Assembly: GCA_030388725.1 (NCBI GenBank)
Contig: CP128857.1
Location: 4,092,001 to 4,156,000 of the forward strand
Length of the DNA: 64,000 bases
Source of the DNA: Prodigiosinella aquatilis
Lineage (GTDB): Bacteria > Pseudomonadota > Gammaproteobacteria > Enterobacterales > Enterobacteriaceae
Direction: 5' to 3'
Below, in pieces: positions 16,348-25,765 of this stretch. Under the pieces are notes generated by a model that made no database searches, was not told where the DNA came from, and was given only the letters and a program-made list of their open reading frames with translations. The translations under genes and the position numbers were made by a program. Position 1 is the stretch's first letter. Each line of letters begins with the position of its first letter.

Positions 16348-17355
16348 ATGACCAAGCGGATAAGAATAAGAGACATTGCCACGCAAGCAGGTATGTCGGC
16401 AGGTGCGGTATCCCGTGCGCTGAAAGGACAACCAGGTCTGAAAGATGAAACCCGGCAACGTATTCTTACTATCGCTCAGCAACAAGGCTATGACTTTACC
16501 CGCTTACGCAGTGATAAAATCCGCCGCGTATTGTTCCTGCTACATCGTCAGCACAATATCTCCAGCGCCCTGTCTTTCTACTCACCGTTACTGCTCGGAG
16601 TGGAGAATGCCTGTCGTGAAGAAGGGATAGCACTCAGTTTTCTGGCCCTTGGCCCAACTGATGCAATTGAAGAACAGGTGCGCCGCCATGATCCAGATGC
16701 CTTGCTGTGCGCCGGTTTTTTTGAACCGGAGTTGCTCGCCGTGCTACAAAGCATGCAATTGCCGCTGGCGCTGATTGATCTGTGGTCCCCCAATCTACCC
16801 AGCGTCAACCCCGATAATGTGCAGGGCGGTTATCTGGCCACCCGACACCTGATTGAACAGGGTCGTACACGTATCGCCTTTCTGGCCAGCAGTCTGGCCC
16901 ATTACAGTATTCGTTTGCGTGAAAAAGGCTACCGACAGGCGCTATATGAGGCAAAACTGTTGACCTCACCGGAATATGAAGTGATAGCCCCACCATTGCT
17001 GGATACCGAAACATCACTGATCAACGCGGTGGAAGAATTGCTGGCGCTTCCGCAGCGGCCAGACGCCATCTTTGCCTATAATGATTCAGCAGCGCTGATT
17101 GCGATACGCGTCTGCCAGCAACATGGTTTGAGCGTACCGGAAGATGTCGCGGTTGTCGGTTTTGACGATATTGAAACGGCCCGGGTGTCACATCCACCAT
17201 TGACGACCATCGCCATTGATAAAGCTGAGCTGGGGCGACAGGGATTGCAACTGTTGCTGAATGCCGCACCACTAGAGGAACAACGACAGTTGGCCGTGAC
17301 ACTGATCGTCAGAAAAAGTGCCGGCGAAGACCAACACGACAACCTGACACACTGA
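16348..17355 (+). CDS. LacI-family transcriptional regulator
   Basis: The 335-residue protein has a LacI helix-turn-helix at about residues 5-27 (IRDIATQAGMSAGAVSRAL) and a periplasmic-binding-protein-like effector domain from about residue 60, ending with the typical VVGFDDIETA and PLTTI segments. An AAGGAAA site precedes the ATG. Placed 97 bases after the ROK kinase on the same strand, it probably controls that kinase, with the paired TGTTTAGTAAACA sites as candidate operators. The effector is unknown. Confidence 0.85.
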   Translation: MTKRIRIRDIATQAGMSAGAVSRALKGQPGLKDETRQRILTIAQQQGYDFTRLRSDKIRRVLFLLHRQHNISSALSFYSPLLLGVENACREEGIALSFLALGPTDAIEEQVRRHDPDALLCAGFFEPELLAVLQSMQLPLALIDLWSPNLPSVNPDNVQGGYLATRHLIEQGRTRIAFLASSLAHYSIRLREKGYRQALYEAKLLTSPEYEVIAPPLLDTETSLINAVEELLALPQRPDAIFAYNDSAALIAIRVCQQHGLSVPEDVAVVGFDDIETARVSHPPLTTIAIDKAELGRQGLQLLLNAAPLEEQRQLAVTLIVRKSAGEDQHDNLTH

Positions 17356-17379
17356 TTTATCCGTTTCTTACCATCAGGA

Positions 17380-17954
17380 GTCGCTCGTTCCGTTATCCTG
17401 AACAGCCATGATGGCCTGCTTTGCGCCGAAGTCGGCAGTGCTGGCGGCATGCTGAATACGTTAACCTTCCGGCCGGATACACCACAGGCCATATTGGTAC
17501 TCTATCGCGCTCACTGGCTGGATAATCCGCAAGCGTGTACGGATCAACCGCCGCTAATGTATCGACTAGCGAGAGAATGAGTCGGTGTTCCCTTCGGGCA
17601 TACCGAACAGGATGATCATAACTATTACCACCATACTCCACCTGGACTGCCGGTAAACGGCGAGTGGGAAATTACTGCGGTTGAAAATAACCGGGTACAA
17701 CTTAACTCCCATTTTCCACAAGATTATCCGCTGGCAGAGCGGCAACGCACCATCATGCTGGCGGAAAACGGTTGCGTAGATTTTAGTCTGACACTGATTG
17801 CCCGACGGGACTGTCAACTACCTGTCGGGTTGCATCCTATTTTTCCCGTGGGGGGTCATGCCGGAAAGGTGGAGGTGGAACAGGAAATTGACAATATGGA
17901 TCAAGGGATTGTCTATCCGCAGGCCACTGAAATATTGTCTTATATACCAGTAAA
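17380..17954 (+). pseudogene. Aldose 1-epimerase family pseudogene
   Basis: Reading the frame through 17401 and 17581 gives a protein like galactose mutarotase or YihR/YphB-type epimerases. Signs are an N-terminal GLLCAEVGSAGGML stretch, then VPFGHT, then PPGLPVNGEWEI and LPVGLHPIFP. The frame is broken by a single TGA at 17578-17580 with no change of phase. There is no start codon, and it runs into the end of the DeoR gene without its C-terminal third. It probably belonged to the kinase/LacI sugar operon ahead of it. The family call is by motif memory and is moderately sure; its dead state is clear. Confidence 0.7.
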
Positions 17955-18773
17955 TCAACGGGAATTAACATCCACCAGTTGCAGATTAAACGGCTGCGCC
18001 TGCAATTGACGCTGAATATCTGGCGGCAATCCACTATCAGTAATAATGTCTGACAGTGTAGTAAGCGGCGACACGCAAAACAGGGAATAGGCACCGTACT
18101 TACTGCTGTCCGCCAGCAAGACTCGTCGGCTGGCATTCAGCCCCAGGTCCTGTTTGATCCCTGCCTTTTCTTCCGTCGGCGTGGTAATGCCTTTTTCCAG
18201 ACTCCACGAATTACAGCTGATAAACGCAATATCTGGATATACGCTGCGCAACAGACGCCGACCATGCTCGCCAATACAGGACTGACTGCTATCGTCGATA
18301 CGACCACCGATGATCGTAACCTCAATCTGCTTGAATTCTGACAAAAACAATGCGATTTGCAAATCAGCGGTGATCACCCGCAACGGCAGATGCGTCAGGT
18401 TACGTGCCAATTCCAGCATGGTGGTGCCGGCATCCAGCACCACGGCGCTGCCCGGCTGTACTAGCGTGGCGGCATAACGGGCAATCGCCTGTTTTTCCGC
18501 CAGATTGCGCTGTAGTTTTTCATTAGTGGTCGGCTGGGAAGGAATAAAGCGGTTGAGCGTTACGCCGCCGTGACTACGGCTGATCACGCCTTGCTCATCC
18601 AACTTTATCAGATCACGACGAATGGTCGCCGGGGAAGCATCAATGACAGCAACCAGTTCATCTACCGTCACCAGATTATGGCTTTTCAAATAATCCATAA
18701 TCTGGTCCTGACGACTTTGCCCTTTAACCCTATCCCCGCTCACGCGGGAAATATCACTCAATGTTTGCCCCAC
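17955..18773 (-). CDS. DeoR-family transcriptional regulator
   Basis: The 272-residue protein has an N-terminal DeoR helix-turn-helix (VTVDELVAVIDASPATIRRD, about 35-54), the RSHGGV signature and a C-terminal sugar-phosphate sensor domain with DAGTT. It is the last gene after dtnK and pdxA2 on the minus strand, 33 bases from pdxA2. E. coli ygbI (otnR) is a DeoR gene in a comparable acid-sugar locus. It probably represses both divergent operons through the inverted repeat at 21133-21174. The first 15-20 residues are longer than usual, and a later start is possible. Confidence 0.84.
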   Translation of the reverse strand: MGQTLSDISRVSGDRVKGQSRQDQIMDYLKSHNLVTVDELVAVIDASPATIRRDLIKLDEQGVISRSHGGVTLNRFIPSQPTTNEKLQRNLAEKQAIARYAATLVQPGSAVVLDAGTTMLELARNLTHLPLRVITADLQIALFLSEFKQIEVTIIGGRIDDSSQSCIGEHGRRLLRSVYPDIAFISCNSWSLEKGITTPTEEKAGIKQDLGLNASRRVLLADSSKYGAYSLFCVSPLTTLSDIITDSGLPPDIQRQLQAQPFNLQLVDVNSR

Positions 18774-18806
18774 AACGATATCCGTTTACTCAGTTATCCT
18801 GATGAA

Positions 18807-19787
18807 TCAAGCCAGTTGCATAGCCAGCTTGATTGAGATGGCCATGCTCTCAGACTTCGCTTTTCCTGTCCAGGCAATATCAAACGCCGTGCCGTGGTCC
18901 GCTGAGGTGCGGATAAACGGCAGACCTGCGGTAATATTCACCCCGTCATAGAAACCCAATAGCTTGAGCGGAATATGTCCCTGATCGTGATACATCGCCA
19001 CCACCATGTCATATTGACCTTCATAAGCCTGCAAATACACCGTATCCGGTGGACAAGGGCCATAGACATCAATGCCTTTCGCTCTCATCGCCTCAACCGA
19101 AGGCATGACGATATTGATTTCTTCGTCACCAAACAAGCCGTTTTCACCCGCATGCGGATTTACCCCGGCTACAGCGATACGCGGGTGGGTAAAACCAACG
19201 CGTTTGAGGAAAGTATCAGCCATCGCAATCACGGTTTCAACACGTTCCCGACTCAGCGTGTCGAGGAATTTCCGCAGCGCGATATGAGTGGAAACATGGA
19301 TCACTTTCAGCTTGTCGGTATATAGCACCATAGCGTAATCCCGGCTGTTGGTCAGCTTCGCCAGTAATTCGGTGTGCCCCGGATACAGATGCCCGGCGGA
19401 ATGCAGCGCCTCCTTATTCAACGGCGCGGTAGCAATCGCATAAACCTCACCAGCCATTGCCAGTTCCGTTGCCCGTTTCACGCAACGAAAAGCCAGATCA
19501 CCCGACTGCGCCTGAACTTTTCCCGGTTGCAATGCCTGTGGATCGTCCAGCGGCTCATCAATCACGTTGATAATACCAGGCGTGAACCGCGCATCAGCCG
19601 GTCGATCGATAACATTCAACTCCACATGAGGAACCACATTCAGCATCTGGATACGGCGCAACGTTTGTACACAGCCAATCACCACCGCCGGGGCACCAGA
19701 CAACTCTCCCGCGACTAACGATTTTATGATGATTTCAGGGCCAATACCGGCAGGATCTCCCATCGTTACTGCAATAATTTTACTCAC
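18807..19787 (-). CDS. pdxA2: PdxA2-type 4-phosphate dehydrogenase of acid-sugar catabolism
   Basis: The 326-residue protein is a PdxA homologue with the MGDPAGIGPEI start, metal-site histidines in GHTEL and MYHDQGHIPLK and the full family length. Next to a DUF1537 kinase, PdxA2 proteins oxidise D-threonate (or D-erythronate) 4-phosphate, with decarboxylation to dihydroxyacetone phosphate, rather than make pyridoxine. The start is a GTG with a strong GAGGAGAG site that lies inside the end of dtnK, so the genes overlap by 8 bases. The biosynthetic pdxA should be elsewhere. Confidence 0.83.
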   Translation of the reverse strand: MSKIIAVTMGDPAGIGPEIIIKSLVAGELSGAPAVVIGCVQTLRRIQMLNVVPHVELNVIDRPADARFTPGIINVIDEPLDDPQALQPGKVQAQSGDLAFRCVKRATELAMAGEVYAIATAPLNKEALHSAGHLYPGHTELLAKLTNSRDYAMVLYTDKLKVIHVSTHIALRKFLDTLSRERVETVIAMADTFLKRVGFTHPRIAVAGVNPHAGENGLFGDEEINIVMPSVEAMRAKGIDVYGPCPPDTVYLQAYEGQYDMVVAMYHDQGHIPLKLLGFYDGVNITAGLPFIRTSADHGTAFDIAWTGKAKSESMAISIKLAMQLA

Positions 19788-21087
19788 TCACTCTCTCCTC
19801 AATAAAACGTAAAACGTGCAGCAAGGTGGTTTCATTCCCAAACCCTCCCGCTTTAGTCATTACGGGGATATCACCGACAATACTGTCCAAAAACCGCCCC
19901 CACGGCACACAGGAGTCTATTTGCCCTTTAATCTGAAAACCGCTGGCACCCAACGCTACTGCAACAGCAATCGCTATATCGCCACCTGATAAATAGAGCC
20001 CACCCGGTAAGTGCTGCTTGACAATATTACGTGTCAGCTCACCCAGAAATTGGCTGATGACATCCCCCAGTTGTTGACGACTTAAATGCTGTTGCTGACA
20101 GACACGGTCGACATCAAAACGTTGATGATCGTGATGGCAGGTACGAAGAAGGCAGTGTTGCCCGTGCCGAAGCGCAGACACGGCGTCATACGCCCAACGC
20201 TCGGCGTTTTCAGCCAGAGAATCCCCGAAAAATAGATTGATATCGATATCAATCAGCACCGCTTTTTGATGCTGACTGACAGTAATTATCTGTTTTTGAG
20301 CGATTTCACTCATAGATCCGATAACGGCCAGTACCGATTGATTGACTGATGAAGAGAAACGGATCCGTTTCGCCAGTGCTTCACTCAGCCCGCCAGAACC
20401 GACCAGCAAAGGTTTAAAACATAACTGGTTGGCGGCATGAATGACGTTATCGAGGTCATTCTGATTTTCTGCATCTATAATCACCAACCGGACACCACAC
20501 TGTGCCAACGTCCGCAAATGTGCGGCGAGGTCAATGTGACGTAATTCACTCAAATGTATCTCGGCCTGACGTAAACGACTTTGCTCGGCCAGACGCATGC
20601 CTACGGATGCAGAACACACTGGTGTTTTTGGGTCGCTGGCAAATTCTGTGTCGGTTAACAGACGCCCATTGACCCACACTTGCCCATCGCGAGTAATACG
20701 GCCAAGAGACGGCGATGCGGGAACGACCAGTGCCAGTGGAATATCTGCCACCTGTAGAACCGCTTCGATTTCCGCACCTGGATTGCCTCGCAGAGTCGAA
20801 TCTATTTTTTTCACGATCCAGCCCCGACCACCGGCCTTCAACCAGGCACTCACCGCCTGTACGGTAAGCTCTGACGCCGATGATGCCGAGTGCGCGCGGC
20901 TGTCAGTATTAATGACGGTCACATCGCTCAGCAAATCACCATGCAGTTTGTTGACATCAAATACCACATTGACCCGAGCGCCACGGAGTGACAATTCAAC
21001 GCCCGCATCATTGGCACCAGTGAAATCATCCGCGACGACCAATACCTGGGTTACTTCTACCTGGGTTACATCCTGCCCTTTCGGCAT
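19780..21087 (-). CDS. dtnK: Four-carbon acid sugar kinase, DUF1537 family (D-threonate kinase type)
   Basis: The 435-residue protein begins with the acid-sugar-binding domain signature VVADDFTGANDAGV and ends with the nucleotide-binding domain (LYLSGGDIA and MTKAGGFG). DUF1537 kinases phosphorylate D-threonate, D-erythronate or L-threonate at C4; with PdxA2 the pathway leads to dihydroxyacetone phosphate. I start at 21087, after AAGGCGGGG. A frame-extending ATG at 21135 lies inside the operator repeat and has no ribosome binding site. A 15-base tandem duplication makes the repeated VTQVEVTQV near the N-terminus. Substrate is inferred from the pairing with PdxA2. Confidence 0.8.
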   Translation of the reverse strand: MPKGQDVTQVEVTQVLVVADDFTGANDAGVELSLRGARVNVVFDVNKLHGDLLSDVTVINTDSRAHSASSASELTVQAVSAWLKAGGRGWIVKKIDSTLRGNPGAEIEAVLQVADIPLALVVPASPSLGRITRDGQVWVNGRLLTDTEFASDPKTPVCSASVGMRLAEQSRLRQAEIHLSELRHIDLAAHLRTLAQCGVRLVIIDAENQNDLDNVIHAANQLCFKPLLVGSGGLSEALAKRIRFSSSVNQSVLAVIGSMSEIAQKQIITVSQHQKAVLIDIDINLFFGDSLAENAERWAYDAVSALRHGQHCLLRTCHHDHQRFDVDRVCQQQHLSRQQLGDVISQFLGELTRNIVKQHLPGGLYLSGGDIAIAVAVALGASGFQIKGQIDSCVPWGRFLDSIVGDIPVMTKAGGFGNETTLLHVLRFIEERVSE

Positions 21088-21132
21088 ACCCAATCCCCGC
21101 CTTGTGATTACCTGATTATGATCATATAAAAT

Positions 21133-21174
21133 CATATTTGATTATATGTGAGCAATATCAAATTATCAAATATG
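21133..21174. promoter_or_regulatory. Inverted-repeat operator candidate in the dtnK / Fe-ADH divergent promoter
   Basis: CATATTTGAT (21133-21142) and ATCAAATATG (21165-21174) are exact reverse complements 22 bases apart, with one more ATCAAAT at 21157-21163. The spacing and position between two divergent catabolic operons suit a DeoR-family repressor. Confidence 0.6.
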
Positions 21175-21241
21175 AATTTAATCTATAAATTACCCCCATA
21201 ATGTGGCAATTAACGGTTCATTTTGATCATAAGAAGTCATA

Positions 21242-22441
21242 ATGACTGATAAAAATCATCACTATTATGCTGATGTAACAGTAAAAACAGGCAAGGTAAT
21301 TAGCATGAATATCAACAGCACCATCATCAGTGGTCATCAGTCACTACAGGACATTCGCTACCTCTTGAATGGCAAGCGGCACGCACTACTGGTTACTGAC
21401 AAAAATATTGTGGGATTACCCGGTGTTCAAACGCTGATCACACAGATAAAGAACAACGTACCGCAACTATCTTTGATTGATAATGTACCGGCTGAGCCCA
21501 GCCAGCATGATGTGGAAGCAATCCTGAATCAGCTTACCGCCACCGGCGTTGATGCAGTGATTGGTGTTGGCGGGGGCAGTGTACTGGATGTCGCCAAGCT
21601 GCTTTCTTTGCTGTGTGCCGGTGATACAACCATTACGTTGGAAGCCTTGCTCGCCGGAATAAAACCCACCCGACGCACCGTTTCCCTGCTTATTCCCACC
21701 ACAGCAGGAACCGGTTCCGAAGCCACCCCGAATGCCATTCTGGCTATCCCGGAACAAGAAACCAAAGTCGGGATCATCACTCCCATGATGTTGCCGGATT
21801 ACGTTGCTTTGGTACCAGAATTGACCACTAGCATGCCGCCGCACATTGCCGCATCAACCGGCATTGATGCGCTGTGCCATCTGATTGAATGCTTCACCGC
21901 CACCGTCTCCAATCCGGTGGGAGACAACTATGCCCTGATAGGATTAAAGAAACTGTTTGCCAACATCGAAACAGCGGTACGCGAACCGGAAAATCTGGAA
22001 GCCCGGCTCAACATGCTATGGGCCTCATATTACGGCGGTGCAGCCATCGCTCATTCCGGCACTCACCTGGTACACGCGATGTCTTATCCCCTTGGCGGCA
22101 AATATCACATACCACATGGCGTAGCTAACGCCATTCTGCTGGCACCCTGCATGCGTTTCGTCCAGCCAGCGGCTCAGGAAAAATTTGCACAGGCTTACGA
22201 TCTGCTACCGGACGCAGATCTGTCCCTTAATGCTTCACAGAAAGCCCAAGAGTTGGTCAGTTATTTCACCGCACTGGTGAAACGTCTGAATTTACCGGCC
22301 TCACTGCAACAACTGGGTATCGACAAAGAGCACCTGCCTTATCTGGTGGAGTCAGCCTTACAGGTACAGCGTTTAATGAAGAACGTACCGACCACCGTCA
22401 GCGCTGATGACGTTCGCGATATCTATTTAACACTGTTTTAA
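21242..22441 (+). CDS. Iron-containing (group III) alcohol dehydrogenase
   Basis: The product of 378-399 residues has the NAD-binding VGGGSVLDVAK, the TTAGTGSEAT motif and the iron-site segments HLIECF, HSGTHLVHAM and IPHGVANA of the Fe-ADH family. It should reduce an aldehyde or oxidise an alcohol or hydroxy acid. It is the first gene of an operon with a DapA-family lyase, a 2-hydroxyacid dehydrogenase and an MFS permease, divergent from dtnK. The start is unsure: an ATG at 21305 follows AGGCAAGG and gives the more usual N-terminus, while 21242 adds 21 residues. The substrate is not known. Confidence 0.82.
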   Translation: MTDKNHHYYADVTVKTGKVISMNINSTIISGHQSLQDIRYLLNGKRHALLVTDKNIVGLPGVQTLITQIKNNVPQLSLIDNVPAEPSQHDVEAILNQLTATGVDAVIGVGGGSVLDVAKLLSLLCAGDTTITLEALLAGIKPTRRTVSLLIPTTAGTGSEATPNAILAIPEQETKVGIITPMMLPDYVALVPELTTSMPPHIAASTGIDALCHLIECFTATVSNPVGDNYALIGLKKLFANIETAVREPENLEARLNMLWASYYGGAAIAHSGTHLVHAMSYPLGGKYHIPHGVANAILLAPCMRFVQPAAQEKFAQAYDLLPDADLSLNASQKAQELVSYFTALVKRLNLPASLQQLGIDKEHLPYLVESALQVQRLMKNVPTTVSADDVRDIYLTLF

Positions 22442-22481
22442 GCCTTCATCTTCGGATAATGAGAACGACGAGGAAACACAA

Positions 22482-23372
22482 ATGAATAAACGTATTACCG
22501 GCGTACTGACAGCAGTTGTCACGCCATTTGACGAGCAAGGTGAATTCAGTCCTTCAGCCATGCGCCATCAGGTACGACGCCAGATGCAATACGGCAACGG
22601 GGTTTTTTGTAATGGCACCAATGGTGAGTTTTTTGTATTGCACACCGATGAAAAAGTGGCGGTCACTGCGGCTTGTGTCGATGAAGTGGCCGGTAACGTG
22701 CCAGTAGTGGCACACATTGGTGAAATTTCGACCAGGGAGACCATCAAGTTAGGTAAACGAATCGCTGCGCTGGGTGTCGATGCCGTCTCCGTCATCACAC
22801 CGTACTTTGTGCCACTCAAACAGGAAGAGTTAATCGCCCATTATCGCGCTGTCGCGGATGCGTTAACCGTACCGATATTTCTCTACAACATTCCAGCCCG
22901 TACCGGCAATACGATCCACCCTGAAACCGCCCGCATTCTGGCGGACCATCCCAATATCATCGGCATCAAAGACAGTGCTGGCAGCTATGAAAGCCTGAGC
23001 GGTTTTCTCAATGCCGTCAAAGATATGCCGGGCTTTGATGTACTGAACGGCCCGGATTCATTGATCCATCAAGGATTTGTCGACGGCTGTTCAGCCTGTA
23101 TTTCTGGGCTGGCCAACGTTGCTCCTGAAGCTATCAGTCAAATCTGGCAGCGTTTTCATGCTGGCAACATTGAAGGCTCGAAACTCGCTCAGGAACAGGT
23201 TAGCGAATTACGCAAAACGCTCTATGCCGTCGCCTTCTCCCCGGCTGTGGTGAAAAAGGCGCTGACGTTGATGGGCCAGGATGTTGGCGTGAGCCGCTAT
23301 CCCGTGTGTTTCAGCGCCGAAGAAGAGCAGCGGATCCACCAGATCGTCAATCAATATTGTTCAATCATTTAG
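22482..23372 (+). CDS. DapA/NanA-family lyase or dehydratase
   Basis: The 296-residue protein is a class I aldolase-fold enzyme with Schiff-base Lys163 in GIKDS, Tyr135 in FLYNIP and the substrate-binding GTNGEF motif (45-50). In the second-strand position it differs from the YagE-like paralogue at 13.6 kb, so it is not a recent duplicate. Context argues for cleavage or dehydration of a 2-keto acid sugar rather than lysine synthesis. A GAGGAAA site precedes the ATG, and 40 bases separate it from the alcohol dehydrogenase. The reaction is unassigned. Confidence 0.82.
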   Translation: MNKRITGVLTAVVTPFDEQGEFSPSAMRHQVRRQMQYGNGVFCNGTNGEFFVLHTDEKVAVTAACVDEVAGNVPVVAHIGEISTRETIKLGKRIAALGVDAVSVITPYFVPLKQEELIAHYRAVADALTVPIFLYNIPARTGNTIHPETARILADHPNIIGIKDSAGSYESLSGFLNAVKDMPGFDVLNGPDSLIHQGFVDGCSACISGLANVAPEAISQIWQRFHAGNIEGSKLAQEQVSELRKTLYAVAFSPAVVKKALTLMGQDVGVSRYPVCFSAEEEQRIHQIVNQYCSII

Positions 23373-23408
23373 CGGCAGAGTGTTGCCTGCTTTAACATCA
23401 GGAAAAAC

Positions 23409-24362
23409 ATGATGAAAGTGATCTGTACCTCCCCTTCTTTTGCCAAATATGATCCACAGCCGATCACTGTGTTACAGGAACAGGGTTTTGAACTGATTAC
23501 TCTGCCTACAGATGCACCGTTAAAAGCACTTAAGCCGCACCTGGCTGATGCCGTGGCACTGATTGTGGCGTTTACCGACGTCAGTGATACGTTGCTGGAT
23601 CTTGCCCCACAGTTGAAAATCATCTGCAAACATGGCGTAGGTGTCGACAATATCGATTTGCAAGCTACCAGGGACAGAGGCATTTATGTAACCAACGTTC
23701 CCGACGCCAACAAGCATGCGGTTGCCGACTTTACCCTTGCATTAATTCTCAATGCAGCACGTCAAGTGACAACGGCAGCGCTGGAGACTCGCGCCGGTCG
23801 CTGGCCACGTATTTTTGCCACTGATGTTTATGGAAAAACGCTGGGCATTATCGGTCTGGGGAACATTGGCAAACAGGTAGCTCTGCGGGCAAACGGTTTC
23901 AATATGCGAGTGCTGGCTTTCGATTTTTATCCCGATCAACAGTTTGCCGATGAATATAACATTCAGTTTGTTTCTCTGGATGAGCTGACAGAGCAGAGTG
24001 ATTTTATCACCCTGCATACACCGTTGACGAATGAGACACACCATCTGTTTAATGCCGTGCGTCTGCGCCAAATGAAGCAATCGGCTTTTTTGATCAACGT
24101 GTCACGAGGCGGCGTGATCAACGAAAGCGACCTTTATCAGGCGCTGATTGACAACACCATCGCTGGTGCCGCCGCCGACGTTTTTGAGCATGAACCGCTG
24201 ACTGAGCATCCGCTATTTTCCCTGACTAATTTCATTCCCACCTCACATATCGCGGGATATACCGACGGGGCCATCAGCGCCATCAGCGCCCGTTGTGTGC
24301 AGCAAATTATTCAATGTGTGAAGCAGCAGCAGCCTCCCGTCAATGTGATGAACAATCTGTAA
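23409..24362 (+). CDS. D-2-hydroxyacid dehydrogenase (phosphoglycerate dehydrogenase-like)
   Basis: The 317-residue protein has the Rossmann GLGNIG motif (149-154), the catalytic Arg in VSRGGVIN, Glu in FEHEPL and His in TSHIAGYT. It belongs to the SerA/GhrB/D-lactate dehydrogenase superfamily but lacks the C-terminal ACT domain of SerA, so it is a catabolic 2-keto acid reductase or hydroxyacid oxidase. AGGAAAA precedes the ATG. It is the third gene of the divergent operon. Confidence 0.83.
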   Translation: MMKVICTSPSFAKYDPQPITVLQEQGFELITLPTDAPLKALKPHLADAVALIVAFTDVSDTLLDLAPQLKIICKHGVGVDNIDLQATRDRGIYVTNVPDANKHAVADFTLALILNAARQVTTAALETRAGRWPRIFATDVYGKTLGIIGLGNIGKQVALRANGFNMRVLAFDFYPDQQFADEYNIQFVSLDELTEQSDFITLHTPLTNETHHLFNAVRLRQMKQSAFLINVSRGGVINESDLYQALIDNTIAGAAADVFEHEPLTEHPLFSLTNFIPTSHIAGYTDGAISAISARCVQQIIQCVKQQQPPVNVMNNL

Positions 24363-24439
24363 ATAAGCCTGGGGCACCGCCTCCTCACCGACAAAAAGCT
24401 GAACATTGATTCAGCTAATAATAATCTCTGTACAGGGCT

Positions 24440-25765
24440 ATGACTATGACTTCTCATACAGGTAACACCCATATCCGCTGGTGGATTGCATGCTTGATGT
24501 GGCTGGCAATTGCTATTAACTATATTGACCGTACCGTGCTCTCTGCCGCTGCACCGCATCTTATTGATGAACTGAGTCTGAATCCCGAAACAATGGGCTT
24601 TATTATGGCCGCATTTTTCTGGTCCTATGCTCTACTGCAAATTCCCGCTGGCTGGTTTGCCGATCGCTTCGGCCAAAAAAAGGGGCTGGGATTAGCCGTT
24701 GCCTGGTGGTCTATTGCCACCTCAATGATGGGGCTCTCAACCGGTTTCAAATCCCTACTGGCATTGCGTCTGGCTCTAGGAGTGGGCGAGGCGGCAGCTT
24801 ATCCCAGTAACGCCGGAATCACTGCTCGCTGGTTCCCGGATAAAGAACGAGCTACCGTCTCCGGTCTATTCGACAGTGCATCAAAATTTGGTGGTGCTGT
24901 GGCCATGCCACTGATCGTCTGGATGATCTACATGTTCGACTGGCGACTGACTTTTCTGATCATCGGTTCTGTCGGTCTACTGTGGGTGATTGCCTGGTAT
25001 TTTATATACTCGGAAAACCCGGAAGAGCATAAGACAATCAGCCAACAGGAAGTGCGCTTGATCCGTGATGGTCAGGCCCGTAAACATGGTGATAGAAGCG
25101 TTCGTCCAATGAAGTGGTACAAATTACTGCGCTATCGCAATATCTGGGCCATGTGCATTGGTTTCTTCACTATCAACTACACCTCCTACTTCTTTATCAC
25201 CTGGTTACCGACCTATCTGGTAAAGGATAAAGGAATGGATTTTATCAAAATGGGGATGATTGCTGCCCTACCTCTGTTGTGCGGCATGATTGTCGAAATC
25301 ATAGCTGGCTGGGCATCCGACCGGATAATACATAAAAAAATATTATCGCTGACCACCACCCGTAAGCTGTTTTTAACTATTGGGCTATTGATGGCGCTCT
25401 GCATTGGTATTGCTCCCTTCACCGATTCGGTATCTATGACTGTTTTCTTACTGTGCGTAGCAAAGTCGGGCACCACAGTCGCTGCTTCTCAGGTCTGGGC
25501 ATTACCCGGTGACGTGGCCCCCAAAAACAGCGTTTCTGTGGTCGCCGGTCTGCAAAACAGCGTTTCCAATATGGGGGGGGCTATCGGGCCGGTTGTAACC
25601 GGAGCTATTGTGGCCACCACAGGCTCCTTCACCTGGGCGTTAGTCTTCTCCTCCGTGTTAGTAGCAATCGGTATCCTGAACTACCTACTCCTCATGGGAA
25701 AAGTTGAGCCAATCGAGGATCCCGATGCGCCTTCAACACATCAGTTATCGATGGGAAGAGCTTGA
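24440..25765 (+). CDS. MFS transporter, anion:cation symporter family
   Basis: The 441-residue protein has 12 predicted helices and the ACS-family start (NYIDRTVLS), with GWFADRFGQKK between helices 2 and 3. Relatives include ExuT, GarP, GudP and other sugar-acid permeases, so it probably imports the acid used by this operon in symport with protons. It closes the ADH-lyase-dehydrogenase set. A fragment of a second, related permease follows immediately, its TTG start overlapping this stop codon. Confidence 0.86.
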   Translation: MTMTSHTGNTHIRWWIACLMWLAIAINYIDRTVLSAAAPHLIDELSLNPETMGFIMAAFFWSYALLQIPAGWFADRFGQKKGLGLAVAWWSIATSMMGLSTGFKSLLALRLALGVGEAAAYPSNAGITARWFPDKERATVSGLFDSASKFGGAVAMPLIVWMIYMFDWRLTFLIIGSVGLLWVIAWYFIYSENPEEHKTISQQEVRLIRDGQARKHGDRSVRPMKWYKLLRYRNIWAMCIGFFTINYTSYFFITWLPTYLVKDKGMDFIKMGMIAALPLLCGMIVEIIAGWASDRIIHKKILSLTTTRKLFLTIGLLMALCIGIAPFTDSVSMTVFLLCVAKSGTTVAASQVWALPGDVAPKNSVSVVAGLQNSVSNMGGAIGPVVTGAIVATTGSFTWALVFSSVLVAIGILNYLLLMGKVEPIEDPDAPSTHQLSMGRA

